Assembly (NCBI RefSeq): GCF_001942495.1
Contig: NZ_MKZS01000001.1
Span: forward strand, 3,113,295-3,177,294
Direction: 5' to 3'
Source: Moorena bouillonii PNG
Lineage (GTDB): Bacteria > Cyanobacteriota > Cyanobacteriia > Cyanobacteriales > Coleofasciculaceae
DNA: 64,000 bases
Position numbers and translations under genes: made by a program
In this document: positions 8,658-18,935 of the stretch, one piece after another
How the letters are laid out: every line of letters begins with the position of its first letter
Numbering within the stretch: position 1 is the stretch's first letter
The notes under the pieces: model-generated
Database searches by the model: none
Told to the model about the DNA's origin: nothing
The model's input: the letters and a program-made list of their open reading frames with translations, nothing else

Positions 8658-9261
8658 ACTACCTCCACTCTCATTGATCTTGCCTGACGACCAGTTATGG
8701 TCACAATTTTAGGGCACACCCAGTTCTAGATTATTTTGGCTCAGATTTGTTGAAAACTGAACCAAAATTAGCTCAGATCCCTAGGATTTACTTGGACTGT
8801 TAGTGATCTAAGCCAAAACTATCACCAAAATTACCATTACTAGAGTTTAGTGCTTAGCTCGATTTGTCGCCAACTAGATCACGCTTAGGTTACTGATCAG
8901 GTTTGCTGATAGTCAATGGTTGTTGGCATCCATGAAGCCATTAAACCATTAACACAGATATTTAATCCCCCCATAGTTGACCAGCAAATCAGTTACCTGA
9001 CCTACCCTGTTGGGGTAGTGCCGATTTCTTGGTAGGACTTTAACACTTGCCGATCACCTAGCCAATGTTAATGGCAATTACTGGTCAGTTAACTCAATTT
9101 AGATGCTTGATGCCCCCGTACCAACCTTGCTGGGTGCTGATTGGGGTTTTGTTCTTGTTCAACACCAACAATAGTCTTAACACAAAGTTGTTTGCAAATC
9201 CCAACAACTACGATTTTTACCTTTGGGGATGGGGTTTGGGTATTTAGCTAGTATTGACAAA
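8658..9261. other. Non-coding gap upstream of the barrel gene
   Basis: About 600 bases with no supported gene. Repeated CTAGATC/GATCTAAGCC-like words and several short AT-rich runs are present, but no promoter boxes I would defend. A 60-codon open stretch on the plus strand at 9065-9247 has no ribosome site or family resemblance. Confidence 0.5.
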
Positions 9262-9292
9262 AATAACTGAGGGGTCAGACCCCTCAGTTATT
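9262..9292 (-). terminator. Rho-independent terminator downstream of ugd
   Basis: Perfect 14-base stem (AATAACTGAGGGGT with its complement) closed by a 3-base loop. Read on the minus strand it is followed by TTTTG, giving a short U-tract. It lies beyond the 3' end of the ugd gene and before the barrel gene, so it most likely ends the uxs-ugd transcript. Confidence 0.75.
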
Positions 9293-9400
9293 CTAGTACA
9301 GGATTTCACTTATGGCAATTTACATGTAAGTAGTATGCTAAACCGACTACCACAAAAATTCTAAAGGTGCGCTTGACCCATTAAAAATTAAATTCGCTTC

Positions 9401-9427
9401 AGGCGCGCACCAAAGAGGTGCGCGCCT
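9401..9427. repeat. GC-rich perfect hairpin in the ugd downstream region
   Basis: AGGCGCGCACC and its exact complement separated by 5 bases, within a GC-rich patch (9395-9500) rich in GCGCACC words that contrasts with the AT-rich surroundings. It resembles a dispersed palindromic repeat rather than coding sequence. The rest of 9293-9617 holds nothing clear apart from a CTCCAGG/CCTGGAG stem near 9534-9560. Confidence 0.6.
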
Positions 9428-9617
9428 CCTAGGGCTAGTAAATTGCCCTTGGGTCGCACCTATCGGCTTTCGCCGACGCGGGGCGCGAACGGGCGCACAC
9501 CTAAAAGATGCCGGTAATTTCTTGATCAAAGGGCTCCAGGAAAGTGCTGATCCCTGGAGGAGGAAGTAACAACACAACTTGATTGTCAATCCTCGCTCCA
9601 TGAGGAGGAGATAGAGT

Positions 9618-11009
9618 TCAACGACCAATTCCCAAATACGAGAAACCAGCACGTTCTAGCTGGTTCCGATCTAGGAAGTTGCGGCCATCAATGATCACCG
9701 GATGGTTCATCAGCTGGGCCATTTTACCATAGTCCAGCTTCTGGAACTGATCCCAATCTGTAACTAACACTAAAGCATCACAGCTATCAGCCAACCGTTC
9801 TGGATCGGTTTCGACAATCACGTTAGATAGACCATGACGCATGCCAGTTTGGGAAATAATTGGGTCATAGGCTTTGACCTTGGCTCCGAGTCGGTTTAGT
9901 TCTTCCACCAGATTTAGAGCAGGAGCATCCCGCATATCATCAGTATTGGGCTTAAAGGTCAAACCCAACAGGCCCACTGTTTTACCTTTGAGGATTTTAA
10001 GCTCTTTCTGGAGTTTTTCAACCGCAAGTAGACGTTGGCGTTTGTTGACACTGACAGTGGCTTTAAGCAAATCTGCTTCATAACCGTAATCTTCAGCGGT
10101 ATGGAGTAGTGCTAAGACATCTTTGGGGAAGCAAGAACCACCCCAGCCAATTCCTGCTTGTAAAAACTTGTTGCCAATGCGGGAATCTAAACCAATTCCT
10201 TGAGCAACTTGGGTAACATCAGCACCGACGCGATCGCAAATATTGGCAATTTCATTAATAAAGCTAATTTTAGTAGCCAAAAAGGCATTAGCCGCATATT
10301 TAATCATTTCAGCTGAGCTGAGGTCTGTAGCTAGTACAGAAACTGGGGGAAGGGATTTGTCTTCGGCAAACTGGCGTTCGACAATTGGTTGATACAGTTC
10401 CTTCATCATTGCGATCGCTTGTTCGCTATTGCCTCCTAGGACAATACGGTCTGGATTAAAGGTATCGTAAACTGCTGACCCTTCTCGGAGAAACTCTGGA
10501 TTACTGACCACATCAAAATCCGCTGTAATGTCTTCTGCTGCTTCAGTTTCAGCTTGCCCTCCTGCAGTTACCAAAGATTTCTGGCGTTCAGCTACCCCAT
10601 CTAGGACAATCATGCGTACCCAATCTCCAGAACCAATGGGTACCGTTGATTTGTTAACAATTACTTTGTAACCATCCTTGAGATGGGAGCCAATCCCTCT
10701 GGCAACCGCTTCCACATAACGAGTGTCACTTTCTCCGGTAGGTAGGGGGGGAGTTCCCACTGCAATGAATAAAATTTCCCCATGCTCTACCCCAGCCGCC
10801 AAATCTGTGGTAAACTCAAGTCTACCTGCATTAGCTGACTCCTGCATTATTTCCGACAGTCCCGGTTCATAGATGGGAGACTGTCCAGATTTCATCAGCT
10901 TAACTTTTTCTTCGTTGTTGTCTACACAGATTACATGATGACCGATATGGGCTAAGCAAGCGCCAGTTACTAAGCCCACATATCCTGTACCAATCACACA
11001 AACGCGCAT
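9618..11009 (-). CDS. ugd: UDP-glucose 6-dehydrogenase
   Basis: Oxidises UDP-glucose to UDP-glucuronate with two NAD+ in the cytoplasm. The N-terminus MRVCVIGTGYVGLVTGACLA is the Rossmann NAD-binding GxGYVG motif; GVGWGGSCF-type catalytic Cys context is present as GIGWGGSCFPKDV; the C-terminal domain has the usual LGLTFKPNTDDMRDAPAL block. 463 residues, normal length. A TTG 15 bases upstream is possible, but the ATG at 11009, with AGG just before it and the family-typical N-terminus, is preferred. It lies 126 bases downstream of the UDP-xylose synthase gene on the same strand, so the two probably form one transcript for acidic/pentose sugar nucleotides used in surface polysaccharide. Confidence 0.95.
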   Translation of the reverse strand: MRVCVIGTGYVGLVTGACLAHIGHHVICVDNNEEKVKLMKSGQSPIYEPGLSEIMQESANAGRLEFTTDLAAGVEHGEILFIAVGTPPLPTGESDTRYVEAVARGIGSHLKDGYKVIVNKSTVPIGSGDWVRMIVLDGVAERQKSLVTAGGQAETEAAEDITADFDVVSNPEFLREGSAVYDTFNPDRIVLGGNSEQAIAMMKELYQPIVERQFAEDKSLPPVSVLATDLSSAEMIKYAANAFLATKISFINEIANICDRVGADVTQVAQGIGLDSRIGNKFLQAGIGWGGSCFPKDVLALLHTAEDYGYEADLLKATVSVNKRQRLLAVEKLQKELKILKGKTVGLLGLTFKPNTDDMRDAPALNLVEELNRLGAKVKAYDPIISQTGMRHGLSNVIVETDPERLADSCDALVLVTDWDQFQKLDYGKMAQLMNHPVIIDGRNFLDRNQLERAGFSYLGIGR

Positions 11010-11135
11010 GGACCTATGCCTCAATTAATATAAACTTCAATGGTTAGTAAAGGTTAGGGAAGTCTCACGGTTGGAGCCAAAGATAGTATTGGCCCCCTGA
11101 CCCGAGGTTGATTGATTTAATTAAATCTGATTGTT

Positions 11136-12071
11136 TTACTCTTGAGGAGTTAAACGCTTACGGAAATCGGATACTGTCAAATCTAACCCTTCTGACAAAG
11201 GAATAGTAGGTTCCCAACCTAGTAAAGTTTTAGCTTTACTAATGTCTGGTTGACGACGTCGGGGGTCATCCTGAGGTAGAGGCTTAAAGATAATTTCTGT
11301 ATCAGGATTCACCATTTTCTGAATTGCCTGAGCGAGTTCTAATATAGTGTATTCTCCAGGATTTCCGAGATTAATCGGTCCGGTATGGTCATTATTCATA
11401 AGTCGAATTAGTCCTTCTACTAAGTCGGAGACATAGCAGAAACTTCGGGTCTGTGAACCATCCCCATAAACCGTTAAGGGTTCCCCCTTCAGAGCTTGCA
11501 CCACAAAATTGCTAACGACTCGCCCATCATTTTCCAGCATTCGAGGACCGTAGGTGTTAAAAATGCGAGCTACACGAATGTCTACACCATTTTGTCGATG
11601 GTAGTCAAATGCGAGGGTTTCTGCCACTCGCTTCCCTTCATCGTAACAACTGCGGATCCCAATGGGATTGACATTACCCCGATAATCTTCTGACTGGGGA
11701 TGGACGTCAGGATCCCCATATACCTCAGACGTGGACGCTAATAAGAATCTCGCCTTCACCCGTTTGGCTAACCCTAGCATGTATAGGGTACCCATGACAT
11801 TGGTTTTGATAGTCTTGACGGGATTGTACTGGTAGTGAACTGGGGATGCTGGACAAGCAAGGTGGTATATTTGATCAACTTCTAACCGAATCGGTTCAGT
11901 GATGTCGTGACGGACCAACTCAAAGTAGGGGTGTGACAGCCATTTGAGGATATTCCGTTTGTGGCCAGTATAGAAGTTATCCAGACAAATAACTTCATGA
12001 CCTTCTGCCATCAAACGATCAATTAGATGGGAGCCGATAAAACCAGCCCCACCAGTAACTAGGATTCTCAT
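11136..12071 (-). CDS. UDP-glucuronate decarboxylase (UDP-xylose synthase)
   Basis: 311 residues, an extended short-chain dehydrogenase. [20 protein letters not shown] is the NAD-binding TGGAGFIG motif; the catalytic triad is seen as Ser in [12 protein letters not shown] and YxxxK in [11 protein letters not shown]. The combination [12 protein letters not shown] and [11 protein letters not shown] is characteristic of UXS enzymes rather than other epimerases. It converts UDP-glucuronate, the product of the downstream ugd gene, to UDP-xylose. The context suggests a xylose- or uronate-containing exopolysaccharide. The 291-base gap upstream (12072-12362) contains a T-run but no clear terminator. 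Confidence 0.92.
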   Translation of the reverse strand: MRILVTGGAGFIGSHLIDRLMAEGHEVICLDNFYTGHKRNILKWLSHPYFELVRHDITEPIRLEVDQIYHLACPASPVHYQYNPVKTIKTNVMGTLYMLGLAKRVKARFLLASTSEVYGDPDVHPQSEDYRGNVNPIGIRSCYDEGKRVAETLAFDYHRQNGVDIRVARIFNTYGPRMLENDGRVVSNFVVQALKGEPLTVYGDGSQTRSFCYVSDLVEGLIRLMNNDHTGPINLGNPGEYTILELAQAIQKMVNPDTEIIFKPLPQDDPRRRQPDISKAKTLLGWEPTIPLSEGLDLTVSDFRKRLTPQE

Positions 12072-12362
12072 GCCACTGAACTTTTATCATGTGAAATCAA
12101 TCCTAAACTAACCTCTGAGTTTAACTGTGTCCAGTTAGACAATTTTTTTTTTAATTGATGGCAAAAATTCCGGATATATATCTCCCCATATAGTTGTTCA
12201 CCTACCTTGAAAACCGATTCAGTAATTACCGAAGGTTATCATCAAATTTTCTTGGCTGACTGGTTGAAAATTACGCTAGTTCGTATTACTAGGTTGGTAC
12301 TAAGCATTACGAGATTAGTACTCGGCTTTCAGCTCTGGACGTTTAATGACTCAATCACCCCT

Positions 12363-14174
12363 CTAACCTTGGTCAAGACGTAATACTGCCATAAACGCTT
12401 CCTGGGGAACATCAACAGTGCCTACAGCCTTCATCCGCTTTTTCCCTTTTGCCTGCTTTTGGAGAAGTTTTTTCTTCCGGGAAATGTCACCACCGTAGCA
12501 TTTAGCCAATACATCTTTTCTCAAAGCCGGAATATGTTCACTAGCAATGACTCGACTACCAATAGCCGCTTGAAGAGGAATTTTAAATTGGTGGCGGGGA
12601 ATAAGTTCCTTAAGTTTCTCCACCAAGGTACGACCCACATAGTAAGCTTTGTCTCGGTGAACAATTACGGCCAGCGAGTCCACAGGTTCCGCATTAATCA
12701 GTAGATCCAGCTTGACTAAGGGATTATCTCGGTAACCAATGAGCTGGTACTCCATACTGGCATAACCCCGAGAGCGAGACTTCATTTGATCAAAAAAGTC
12801 AGTAACCACTTCTGCTAGGGGTAATTCATAAATTAAAGTAGTCCGTCCTTGGGCAAGATAAGTCATATCCTTAAAATCCCCACGGCGGCTTTGACAGAGT
12901 TCCATCAGAGTCCCAACATAGGTTTCTGGAGTAATCATTTCTACCCGGACATAGGGTTCGGCAATTTTTTCCCGTTCTTGGGGGGATGGCAGGGTACTCG
13001 GATTATCAATTTCAAGGACTTCTCCCTGATTGGTGGTCACTTGATACACCACTGAAGGGGCAGTGGTGATTAGCTCCAAATCATATTCCCTTTCCAGGCG
13101 CTCTTGAACAATTTCCATGTGCAGCAAGCCTAAGAAACCACAGCGGAATCCAAATCCCATGGCAGAGGAAGTTTCTGGTTCGTAGTTCAGGGCAGCATCA
13201 TTGAGCTTGAGCTTATCTAATGCTTCCTTTAAATCCTTATACTGGTCAGCATCCGTGGGAAACAAGCCACAAAAAACCATGGGTTTGGCTTCCGTGTATC
13301 CCGGTAAAGGGTCAATAGCTGCTGCTTTTGCTAAAGTAATGGTGTCACCAACACGGGCATCGGCTACCGCCTTAATGGCAGCAGCTAGGTAACCAACTTC
13401 ACCCGCGTGGAGTTCATCCACTTGGACTTGGTTAGGGGAAAGCACCCCTAGCTCATCAATTTCGTACTCCTTGCCAGATGCCATCAAGCGAATGCGATCG
13501 CCTTTTTTTAGAGTGCCATCGACCACTCTAAAATAAACGATTACGCCACGATAAGCATCATAGTAACTGTCAAAAATCAACGCCCTTAGGGGTTGGTCTA
13601 CAGTATCGATTGGAGGTGGAATTAGATGTACAATAGATTCCAGGATTTCTTGTATGCCTATACCTTCCTTGGCTGATGCTCGAATCGCTTGGCTACAATC
13701 AAGACCAATGATATCTTCGATTTCGGTACTTACCCTTTCCGGTTCAGCTCCAGGCAAGTCTATTTTATTTAGAACTGGAATAATTTCTAGATCGTGTTCA
13801 AGGGCTAGGTAAACATTTGCTAGAGTTTGAGCCTCTACACCTTGGGATGCATCGACTACCAACAGTGCTCCTTCACAAGCCACTAGTGAGCGCGACACTT
13901 CATAGGAGAAATCCACATGACCGGGAGTGTCAATTAAATTGAGAACGTACTCGTGACCATCGCTAGCAGTATAGTTCATCCGAGCCGCTTGCAGCTTAAT
14001 CGTAATTCCCCGCTCCCGTTCCAAATCCATATTGTCCAGGAACTGTTCTTTCATCTGGCGGTCGCTTACGGTCCCAGTAGCTTGCAGTAGGCGATCAGCT
14101 AAGGTCGATTTCCCATGATCAATGTGGGCGATAATCGAAAAATTACGAATATGAGAGACAGGGGCATCAGTCAT
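12363..14174 (-). CDS. lepA: Elongation factor 4 (LepA)
   Basis: 603 residues, typical length. A translational GTPase that acts on stalled or mispositioned ribosomes. Visible motifs: [14 protein letters not shown] (G1), [15 protein letters not shown] (G2 region), [16 protein letters not shown] (G3), [10 protein letters not shown] (G4). The C-terminus has the LepA-specific basic domain with [24 protein letters not shown], which separates it from EF-G and BipA. The ATG at 14174 is followed by the family-typical start before [16 protein letters not shown]. It stands alone between the uxs gene and a divergent small gene. Confidence 0.97.
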   Translation of the reverse strand: MTDAPVSHIRNFSIIAHIDHGKSTLADRLLQATGTVSDRQMKEQFLDNMDLERERGITIKLQAARMNYTASDGHEYVLNLIDTPGHVDFSYEVSRSLVACEGALLVVDASQGVEAQTLANVYLALEHDLEIIPVLNKIDLPGAEPERVSTEIEDIIGLDCSQAIRASAKEGIGIQEILESIVHLIPPPIDTVDQPLRALIFDSYYDAYRGVIVYFRVVDGTLKKGDRIRLMASGKEYEIDELGVLSPNQVQVDELHAGEVGYLAAAIKAVADARVGDTITLAKAAAIDPLPGYTEAKPMVFCGLFPTDADQYKDLKEALDKLKLNDAALNYEPETSSAMGFGFRCGFLGLLHMEIVQERLEREYDLELITTAPSVVYQVTTNQGEVLEIDNPSTLPSPQEREKIAEPYVRVEMITPETYVGTLMELCQSRRGDFKDMTYLAQGRTTLIYELPLAEVVTDFFDQMKSRSRGYASMEYQLIGYRDNPLVKLDLLINAEPVDSLAVIVHRDKAYYVGRTLVEKLKELIPRHQFKIPLQAAIGSRVIASEHIPALRKDVLAKCYGGDISRKKKLLQKQAKGKKRMKAVGTVDVPQEAFMAVLRLDQG

Positions 14175-14349
14175 AAGCTATTGGTATAAACCCAGTCAAT
14201 AACTGGTCTATTGAGTTCATGCTTCACTTAATGTATTTTAATGTTTTCCGTCAGAGGTAAGGGTACTATCCCTGGAATGGTTATAACTGAGCCAGGCTAT
14301 TTGTCAGTTATCGTAAAGTTATATTAGTAGTGTTATTAGCCCATCGATT

Positions 14350-14634
14350 ATGAATGATCATGCCTTACATCAAGAGGGTTTGCTTGAAAACCACCTTGAC
14401 TCTACCAAAGCTACTAACGTAGATTTATCACGTTCAGCTGACAAAGAAGAAATTTCTATTCATTTGGATACGGAACTCTTGGATCAAATCAAACACTTGA
14501 CTAATGATCCGAGTAAAGTAATAGAAACGGCAATTCGTCAATGGCTCAGGGGTGAAAGGGGAACAGATCAGGAATTAGCCCGTACCTTTGACCGAAATCC
14601 GCCCCTGCCCCCCCGAGGTGAGTGGAACGATTGA
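14350..14634 (+). CDS. Small conserved protein, possible ribbon-helix-helix-like
   Basis: 94 residues. The middle part (EEISIHLDTELLDQIKHLTND followed by PSKVIETAIRQWLRG) has the beta-strand plus two-helix pattern of ribbon-helix-helix DNA-binding proteins, often antitoxins, but no toxin gene adjoins it. The C-terminus is short and proline-rich (RNPPLPPRGEWND). Divergent from lepA, sharing a 175-base intergenic region. No strong ribosome site precedes the ATG. I do not recognise a named family; the DNA-binding suggestion is weak. Confidence 0.55.
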   Translation: MNDHALHQEGLLENHLDSTKATNVDLSRSADKEEISIHLDTELLDQIKHLTNDPSKVIETAIRQWLRGERGTDQELARTFDRNPPLPPRGEWND

Positions 14635-14766
14635 TAGACAAGAGGTAAAGGCATCTACTTTGAGACGTTGCCATTGGCTCGTGCGTTAGGGTTGGGTGGT
14701 TGCATTTACATGTTGAAACGGGAACTGAGGCTCCCGGTGTTGCTTGTAGTTTCCAGGTTTCTTTTA

Positions 14767-16491
14767 ATGGCTGCACCTGTGAATTTTCAATGTTTTCAAA
14801 CTGGATATATAAATAATAGGCAATCCGCTAGTGCACAAGGTGATTCTAACTTTTTGCAGGGTTTAGGGTGTGAGCTGGTGTATACTCAAGAGGCATCGGG
14901 TAAATGCCTTTCTTTTTACTGGCAAGCTGCTGAGCAATATGGTCTGAGTTTCACACAAGTGGTGGGACTTCCCCTAGAAGATGCATTCTGCCCGACTGAA
15001 GCCGAAGCCTACCAAGAGAGGCTTCAGAGAATTTTGAGCCAGCGAACCCCTGAACGTTGTCTTCAATCGTTTTGTTACCAGGACAAATCCTTTGCCTTTG
15101 AGTTGGTCATTAGCCCCATTTTGCCAGCGGATGGCGAAGCAACCACTGTTCTAGTTATGGGGCGCTTTTTGCCGGAATCATCAATATTGGAATGGCGGGA
15201 ATCTCCTACAAGCCTAAGTGTAGACCCCCATCAAAAATTACTCACCAAAATTGCTCGGCAAATTCGTCGTACCCTCGATCTAGATACCATTTGGCAACAA
15301 ACTGCCCAAAGTCTAGGGGAGGCACTCCAGGTCAGCCGTTGTCTCGTGTGCTATTACAAACCAGACGCACGGGTAACTAAGGTGCAGGCAGAATATTGCC
15401 AACAGCCCTGGCGGTCAATGGCCAAACAACTGTTACCCTTAGATTCTGAGCCTTACCTCCAACAAGCCCTCAGTAGTCAGGAGCCACTGCTGGTAGAACA
15501 CATTGTTCCTGGTGAATGGGAACAGTTATCTGTGTTGGTGGTTTCAACTTCTTATAAAGATGAACCTAATGGTTTGATTTGTCTACAGCAGTGTGATCAT
15601 CGCCGTCAATGGAGTGCCGCAGAAATCAAGTTAGTGGGGGAATTGGCTGAACAAGTCGGCACAGCGATCGCTCATGGCACCCTTTACAAGGAGCTAGAAA
15701 TAGCTAGTGAAAGGGCTGAAGAGGCCTCTCGCCACAAAAGTGATTTTCTGGCTAATACTTCCCATGAGTTACGCACCCCTCTCAATGGCATGATTGGGTT
15801 TCTGAAGTTGGTTCTTGATGGCATGGCAGACGATCCACAGGAGCAACGGGATTTTATCCAAGAAGCCTACAATTCTGCATTGCATCTGCTCAATATTATT
15901 AATGATATCCTGGATATTGCCAAGATTGAAGCGGGTAAAATGGAGCTAGAACTCGCTCCAGTAGAATTAGAGTCTCTGTTTAGAAAAGTTGAAGACTTTA
16001 CGATCAATCAAGCCGAGCTAAAAAACCTCAGCCTCAGAATTGAAATGCCTGATGTCTATGATGGCATTGTTATGTATGGTAACTATCAAAGGCTGCTACA
16101 GGTCATGTTAAACCTAGTGGGCAATGCCATTAAGTTTACTGATGAAGGTGGGGTGACTGTTAGTGCTGAGGTGATCCGAAAGAAGATAACTTTCAAAGGT
16201 ACAGAATTCCCAGGATTGGTTAAAGTTCGAGTTGCTGATACTGGCATCGGTGTTTCCCTCGACCAGCAAGACCGGCTGTTTCAAACCTTTACCCAAGTCG
16301 ATGGTTCCCGAACTCGCCAATATGGCGGCACGGGTTTAGGCCTAGTCATATCCCAAAAGCTGATTGAAACCATGGGGGGTGTGGTCAATTTTTTCAGTAT
16401 GGGGGAAAATTTAGGGTCAACAGTTACCTTCACAGTACCTCTTTATCAAGTTCCTGTGATGGTTTCCAATCAACCAACTGATATGGATTAA
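14767..16491 (+). CDS. Sensor histidine kinase with PAS-like and GAF domains
   Basis: 574 residues from the chosen ATG; the frame is open upstream to 14668, but that part does not resemble a kinase N-terminus. Order: PAS-like region (about 25-150), GAF domain (about 165-310, IARQIRRTLDLDTIWQQTAQ to GTAIAHGTLYKELE), short coiled coil, HisKA with SHELRTPLNGMIGF (phospho-accepting His333), then HATPase with NLVGNAIKFTDEGG (N box), VADTGIGVS (G1), and TGLGLVISQKLIETMGG (G2). No membrane segment, so it is cytoplasmic. The cognate response regulator is not adjacent. The GAF lacks an obvious CH dyad for chromophore attachment, so there is no evidence for phytochrome function. Confidence 0.88.
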   Translation: MAAPVNFQCFQTGYINNRQSASAQGDSNFLQGLGCELVYTQEASGKCLSFYWQAAEQYGLSFTQVVGLPLEDAFCPTEAEAYQERLQRILSQRTPERCLQSFCYQDKSFAFELVISPILPADGEATTVLVMGRFLPESSILEWRESPTSLSVDPHQKLLTKIARQIRRTLDLDTIWQQTAQSLGEALQVSRCLVCYYKPDARVTKVQAEYCQQPWRSMAKQLLPLDSEPYLQQALSSQEPLLVEHIVPGEWEQLSVLVVSTSYKDEPNGLICLQQCDHRRQWSAAEIKLVGELAEQVGTAIAHGTLYKELEIASERAEEASRHKSDFLANTSHELRTPLNGMIGFLKLVLDGMADDPQEQRDFIQEAYNSALHLLNIINDILDIAKIEAGKMELELAPVELESLFRKVEDFTINQAELKNLSLRIEMPDVYDGIVMYGNYQRLLQVMLNLVGNAIKFTDEGGVTVSAEVIRKKITFKGTEFPGLVKVRVADTGIGVSLDQQDRLFQTFTQVDGSRTRQYGGTGLGLVISQKLIETMGGVVNFFSMGENLGSTVTFTVPLYQVPVMVSNQPTDMD

Positions 16492-16999
16492 CCATCCACT
16501 TAAAAGGTTACCCTTACCATCACCGCTCCCAGTGACTTTAGCATGATCAAGGGCTGATAGCTGGCAAGGGATTGATTGGCTTAGGGGGTTAGCTGAAGGC
16601 TGGCAAGCTTAAGCGATATCCTCTGCTGGAGAATTCGATCAAATCTGGTTAAATAACCATACTTCCTGCTGACGAGAACAGGGAGAGCAGCTTTCAGAAC
16701 TATGGAATTAAAATAAAGTCAGCTGATCCTGTTAATGGTTAATAGTTCATTTTTTATAAAACCTAACGGTAAGATTAGCAAACTTTTTGTGCAAAATTTC
16801 AACTAAACTTACCTATACTTATTCCAAATCATGATAAATTTGGGAGTAATGGTGAAAATTTAGTTTTAGCTTAAAGTTAGCTGAAACTACCTCACCCAAT
16901 TTAAAGATTCTATATCAAGCAGTAATGCTATAATAACCAGCGTCAGAGATTAGTGAATGAGTAGTCTTTGGATAAACTATCGGTTGACTTAGCAAGACT
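16492..16999 (+). promoter_or_regulatory. Non-coding gap with a possible promoter for the DUF3386 gene
   Basis: 508 bases without a gene. AT content rises toward the right. A perfect TATAAT occurs at 16929-16934, 66 bases before the downstream ATG, without a good TTGACA partner. Repeated AGCTGA/GGCTGGCAAG words near 16555-16615 belong to the dispersed short-repeat background. Confidence 0.4.
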
Positions 17000-17650
17000 A
17001 TGATCGAAAACGAAACAGCTCGTGAAGTATTCCAGGCGGCTTACGAAAACCGCTACACCTGGGACGACGATTTTCCTGGTTACAAAGCTGACCTGGAAAT
17101 TAAGCAAGGTGATGAAGTATACACTGGTCAAGTTCGCATTAATGGTGATCACAGTGTTGACGTCAGTGGGTTTGATGATGAAAAGGTCAAAGAAAGTGTC
17201 TATAACCAGATGCGGGATATTGTGACCCACCGCAAGCGGTCATCCTTTGAAAAAGCCCATGGTAAAAACCAATTTAGCTTTGGTGACAATGATTCTACTG
17301 GTGCAGTGGAAATTTTTGTCAAGGGTGATGCTATGGGCTCTAACTATAAAGTCCGAGGGCAGGAAATTTGTCATGTCAGTCGCGTGATGGGTCCGATGGC
17401 TTTTACAATTAATACCAACGATAGCCTAGATACAGGAGAAGGGTATATTTCTTCAGGCTACAATGCCATTTTTCGCAATGCCAAAACTGGTGATTTGATG
17501 GCTAAACGAGAGTTTGAAGACAGCTTTGATAAAGTTGGTGATTATTATATTATGACTCGTCAAGTGGTTTATGCCATCGAGGAAAAAGGGCGGACAGCTA
17601 CTGAATTCAACTTTTCTAATATCAGGTTACTCGAACCAGCTATGGTTTAA
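17000..17650 (+). CDS. DUF3386 family protein
   Basis: 216 residues, the usual size for this cyanobacterial and plastid-lineage family of unknown function. No signal peptide or membrane segment. Conserved-looking blocks include AREVFQAAYENRYTWDDDFP at the N-terminus and VGDYYIMTRQVVYAIEEKG near the C-terminus. The mix of beta-strand-like segments resembles a lipocalin-like or barrel-like fold, but this is only an impression. The ATG lacks a clear Shine-Dalgarno sequence. It stands alone between the histidine kinase and convergent cobK. Confidence 0.7.
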   Translation: MIENETAREVFQAAYENRYTWDDDFPGYKADLEIKQGDEVYTGQVRINGDHSVDVSGFDDEKVKESVYNQMRDIVTHRKRSSFEKAHGKNQFSFGDNDSTGAVEIFVKGDAMGSNYKVRGQEICHVSRVMGPMAFTINTNDSLDTGEGYISSGYNAIFRNAKTGDLMAKREFEDSFDKVGDYYIMTRQVVYAIEEKGRTATEFNFSNIRLLEPAMV

Positions 17651-17660
17651 GCTTTGGTTG

Positions 17661-17768
17661 TAAGCTATCAGCTATCAGCTATCAGCTATCAGCCATCAGC
17701 CTATGCGCTACGCGCACGCTACGCGAACAGCCATCAGCCTATGCGCTACGCGCACGCTACGCGAACAG
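17661..17768. repeat. Tandem AGCTATC and GCGCTACGCGCACGC repeats
   Basis: Four to five AGCTATC octamer-like units run into two near-identical copies of a roughly 38-base unit containing CTATGCGCTACGCGCACG and CTACGCGAACAG. The same units recur at 22440-22690. The 296-base gap 17651-17946 is otherwise empty. Confidence 0.85.
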
Positions 17769-17946
17769 CCTTGGCCAAGGGCAAATCCCCAGACTTTCAA
17801 TTCTGATTAATCTCGAACTATTAAATTCTACCGTTTGCGTAGCGTGGCCATAGACCTGCATAGGTTTATTTTAAGCTTACGGCTGACAACTGACGGCTGA
17901 CAGCTGACGGTTGAATGCTTACGTTTTATTTAAGGGGGAGAAGAGT

Positions 17947-18738
17947 TCAAACATAACGATCGCAAAACTCTAATCCCACAGATACATTGCTGGTTTGCTG
18001 GGGATAATCCACAACTGGGCGAGTAATGATAACTAGGGAGATGCCTAACTCATTAGCTAGGGTTCGTTTGATATCTTCTCCCCCAGCAACCCCAGATGCC
18101 TTGGTGACAACAACAGAGATGTCCCAGTGATGCCAGAGTGCCTTTTCCAACTCAGCTGGTACCGGAGGGCGCAGGGCAATAATTCGATTTGGGCTAAATC
18201 CAGACGCGATCGCTACATCGATGGCAGTAACACTCGGCAGAATCCTGGCGTATAGGGTTGACTGGTCTTGCCAGCTACGGAATAAGGGTAAATGTTTGTA
18301 ACCGATGGTCAGCAATACCCGCTGGTGATGGAGATAGTTACCAGCAATCAGGTCTTGGAAACTATTGAGATAAATTATTGGTGAATTGTCTAGTTCAGAA
18401 CTTACCTGAGAATTTAGCTGTTGTCGTTCAAAACGTAGGTAAGGTATATGCCGAGCACAAGCGGCTGAAATCGCTATTTGGGAAATTTCTACCGCATAGG
18501 GGTGAGAGGCATCTAGGATCGCTACAATACCATGCTTCTCCAAAAACTGCTCTAGCTCATTTGTATCTAAACGTCCGACTCGAACCCTTAAATTTGGGGT
18601 TTGGGGATAGAGGGATTTAGCCGCCGTTGTGGTAACGGTTACTGTACAGGGCATACCCCTGGATGCGATCGCATTTGCCAGAGTCACACTTTCCGTGGTT
18701 CCACCAATCAGCCAAATACGGCCACTGCTATCTAGCAC
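17947..18738 (-). CDS. cobK: Cobalt-precorrin-6A reductase
   Basis: 263 residues. Reduces precorrin-6A (or the cobalt form) with NADPH in corrin-ring synthesis. The N-terminus RIWLIGGTTESVTLANAIAS matches the CobK/CbiJ GGTxE nucleotide-binding motif; DASHPYAVEISQIAISA and the C-terminal VVTKASGVAGGEDIK are further family hallmarks. It begins with GTG two bases after the stop of the small membrane-protein gene, implying translational coupling. No cobalamin riboswitch was recognised upstream. Confidence 0.9.
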   Translation of the reverse strand: MLDSSGRIWLIGGTTESVTLANAIASRGMPCTVTVTTTAAKSLYPQTPNLRVRVGRLDTNELEQFLEKHGIVAILDASHPYAVEISQIAISAACARHIPYLRFERQQLNSQVSSELDNSPIIYLNSFQDLIAGNYLHHQRVLLTIGYKHLPLFRSWQDQSTLYARILPSVTAIDVAIASGFSPNRIIALRPPVPAELEKALWHHWDISVVVTKASGVAGGEDIKRTLANELGISLVIITRPVVDYPQQTSNVSVGLEFCDRYV

Positions 18739-18740
18739 TC

Positions 18741-18935
18741 CTATCTGCCCTTCAGGGCTTTAGTAAAGTTTTTGCGATAGGACTTATTGGCAACGATTAA
18801 AGCTGGCCACAACAGTGACAAGTATATCCGATTGGTTAAGCTCCGGTTGAAGTCAGTGCGCTCAAACCCCCTCCAGAATTTCCACACGCCGTAGCCATAG
18901 ACTACCAGTAACCCTAAGACAATTAACTTAGCCAT
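18741..18935 (-). CDS. Small one-helix membrane protein of unknown function
   Basis: 64 residues: an N-terminal membrane helix (LIVLGLLVVYGYGVWKFW) followed by a second weakly hydrophobic stretch (IYLSLLWPALIVAN) and a basic tail (KSYRKNFTKALKGR). Two bases separate its stop from the cobK start, so the two are co-transcribed. I do not recognise a named family. The close coupling and sensible composition support a real gene. Confidence 0.65.
   Translation of the reverse strand: MAKLIVLGLLVVYGYGVWKFWRGFERTDFNRSLTNRIYLSLLWPALIVANKSYRKNFTKALKGR

Noticed and set aside
9065..9247. 60-codon open frame on the plus strand
   Set aside because: No ribosome site, no resemblance to a protein family, composition like the AT-rich intergenic surroundings.
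9347..9652. 101-codon open frame on the minus strand at the ugd 3' end
   Set aside because: Reads through the GC-rich hairpin repeat and overlaps ugd; the protein is repeat-derived and Arg/Pro-rich.
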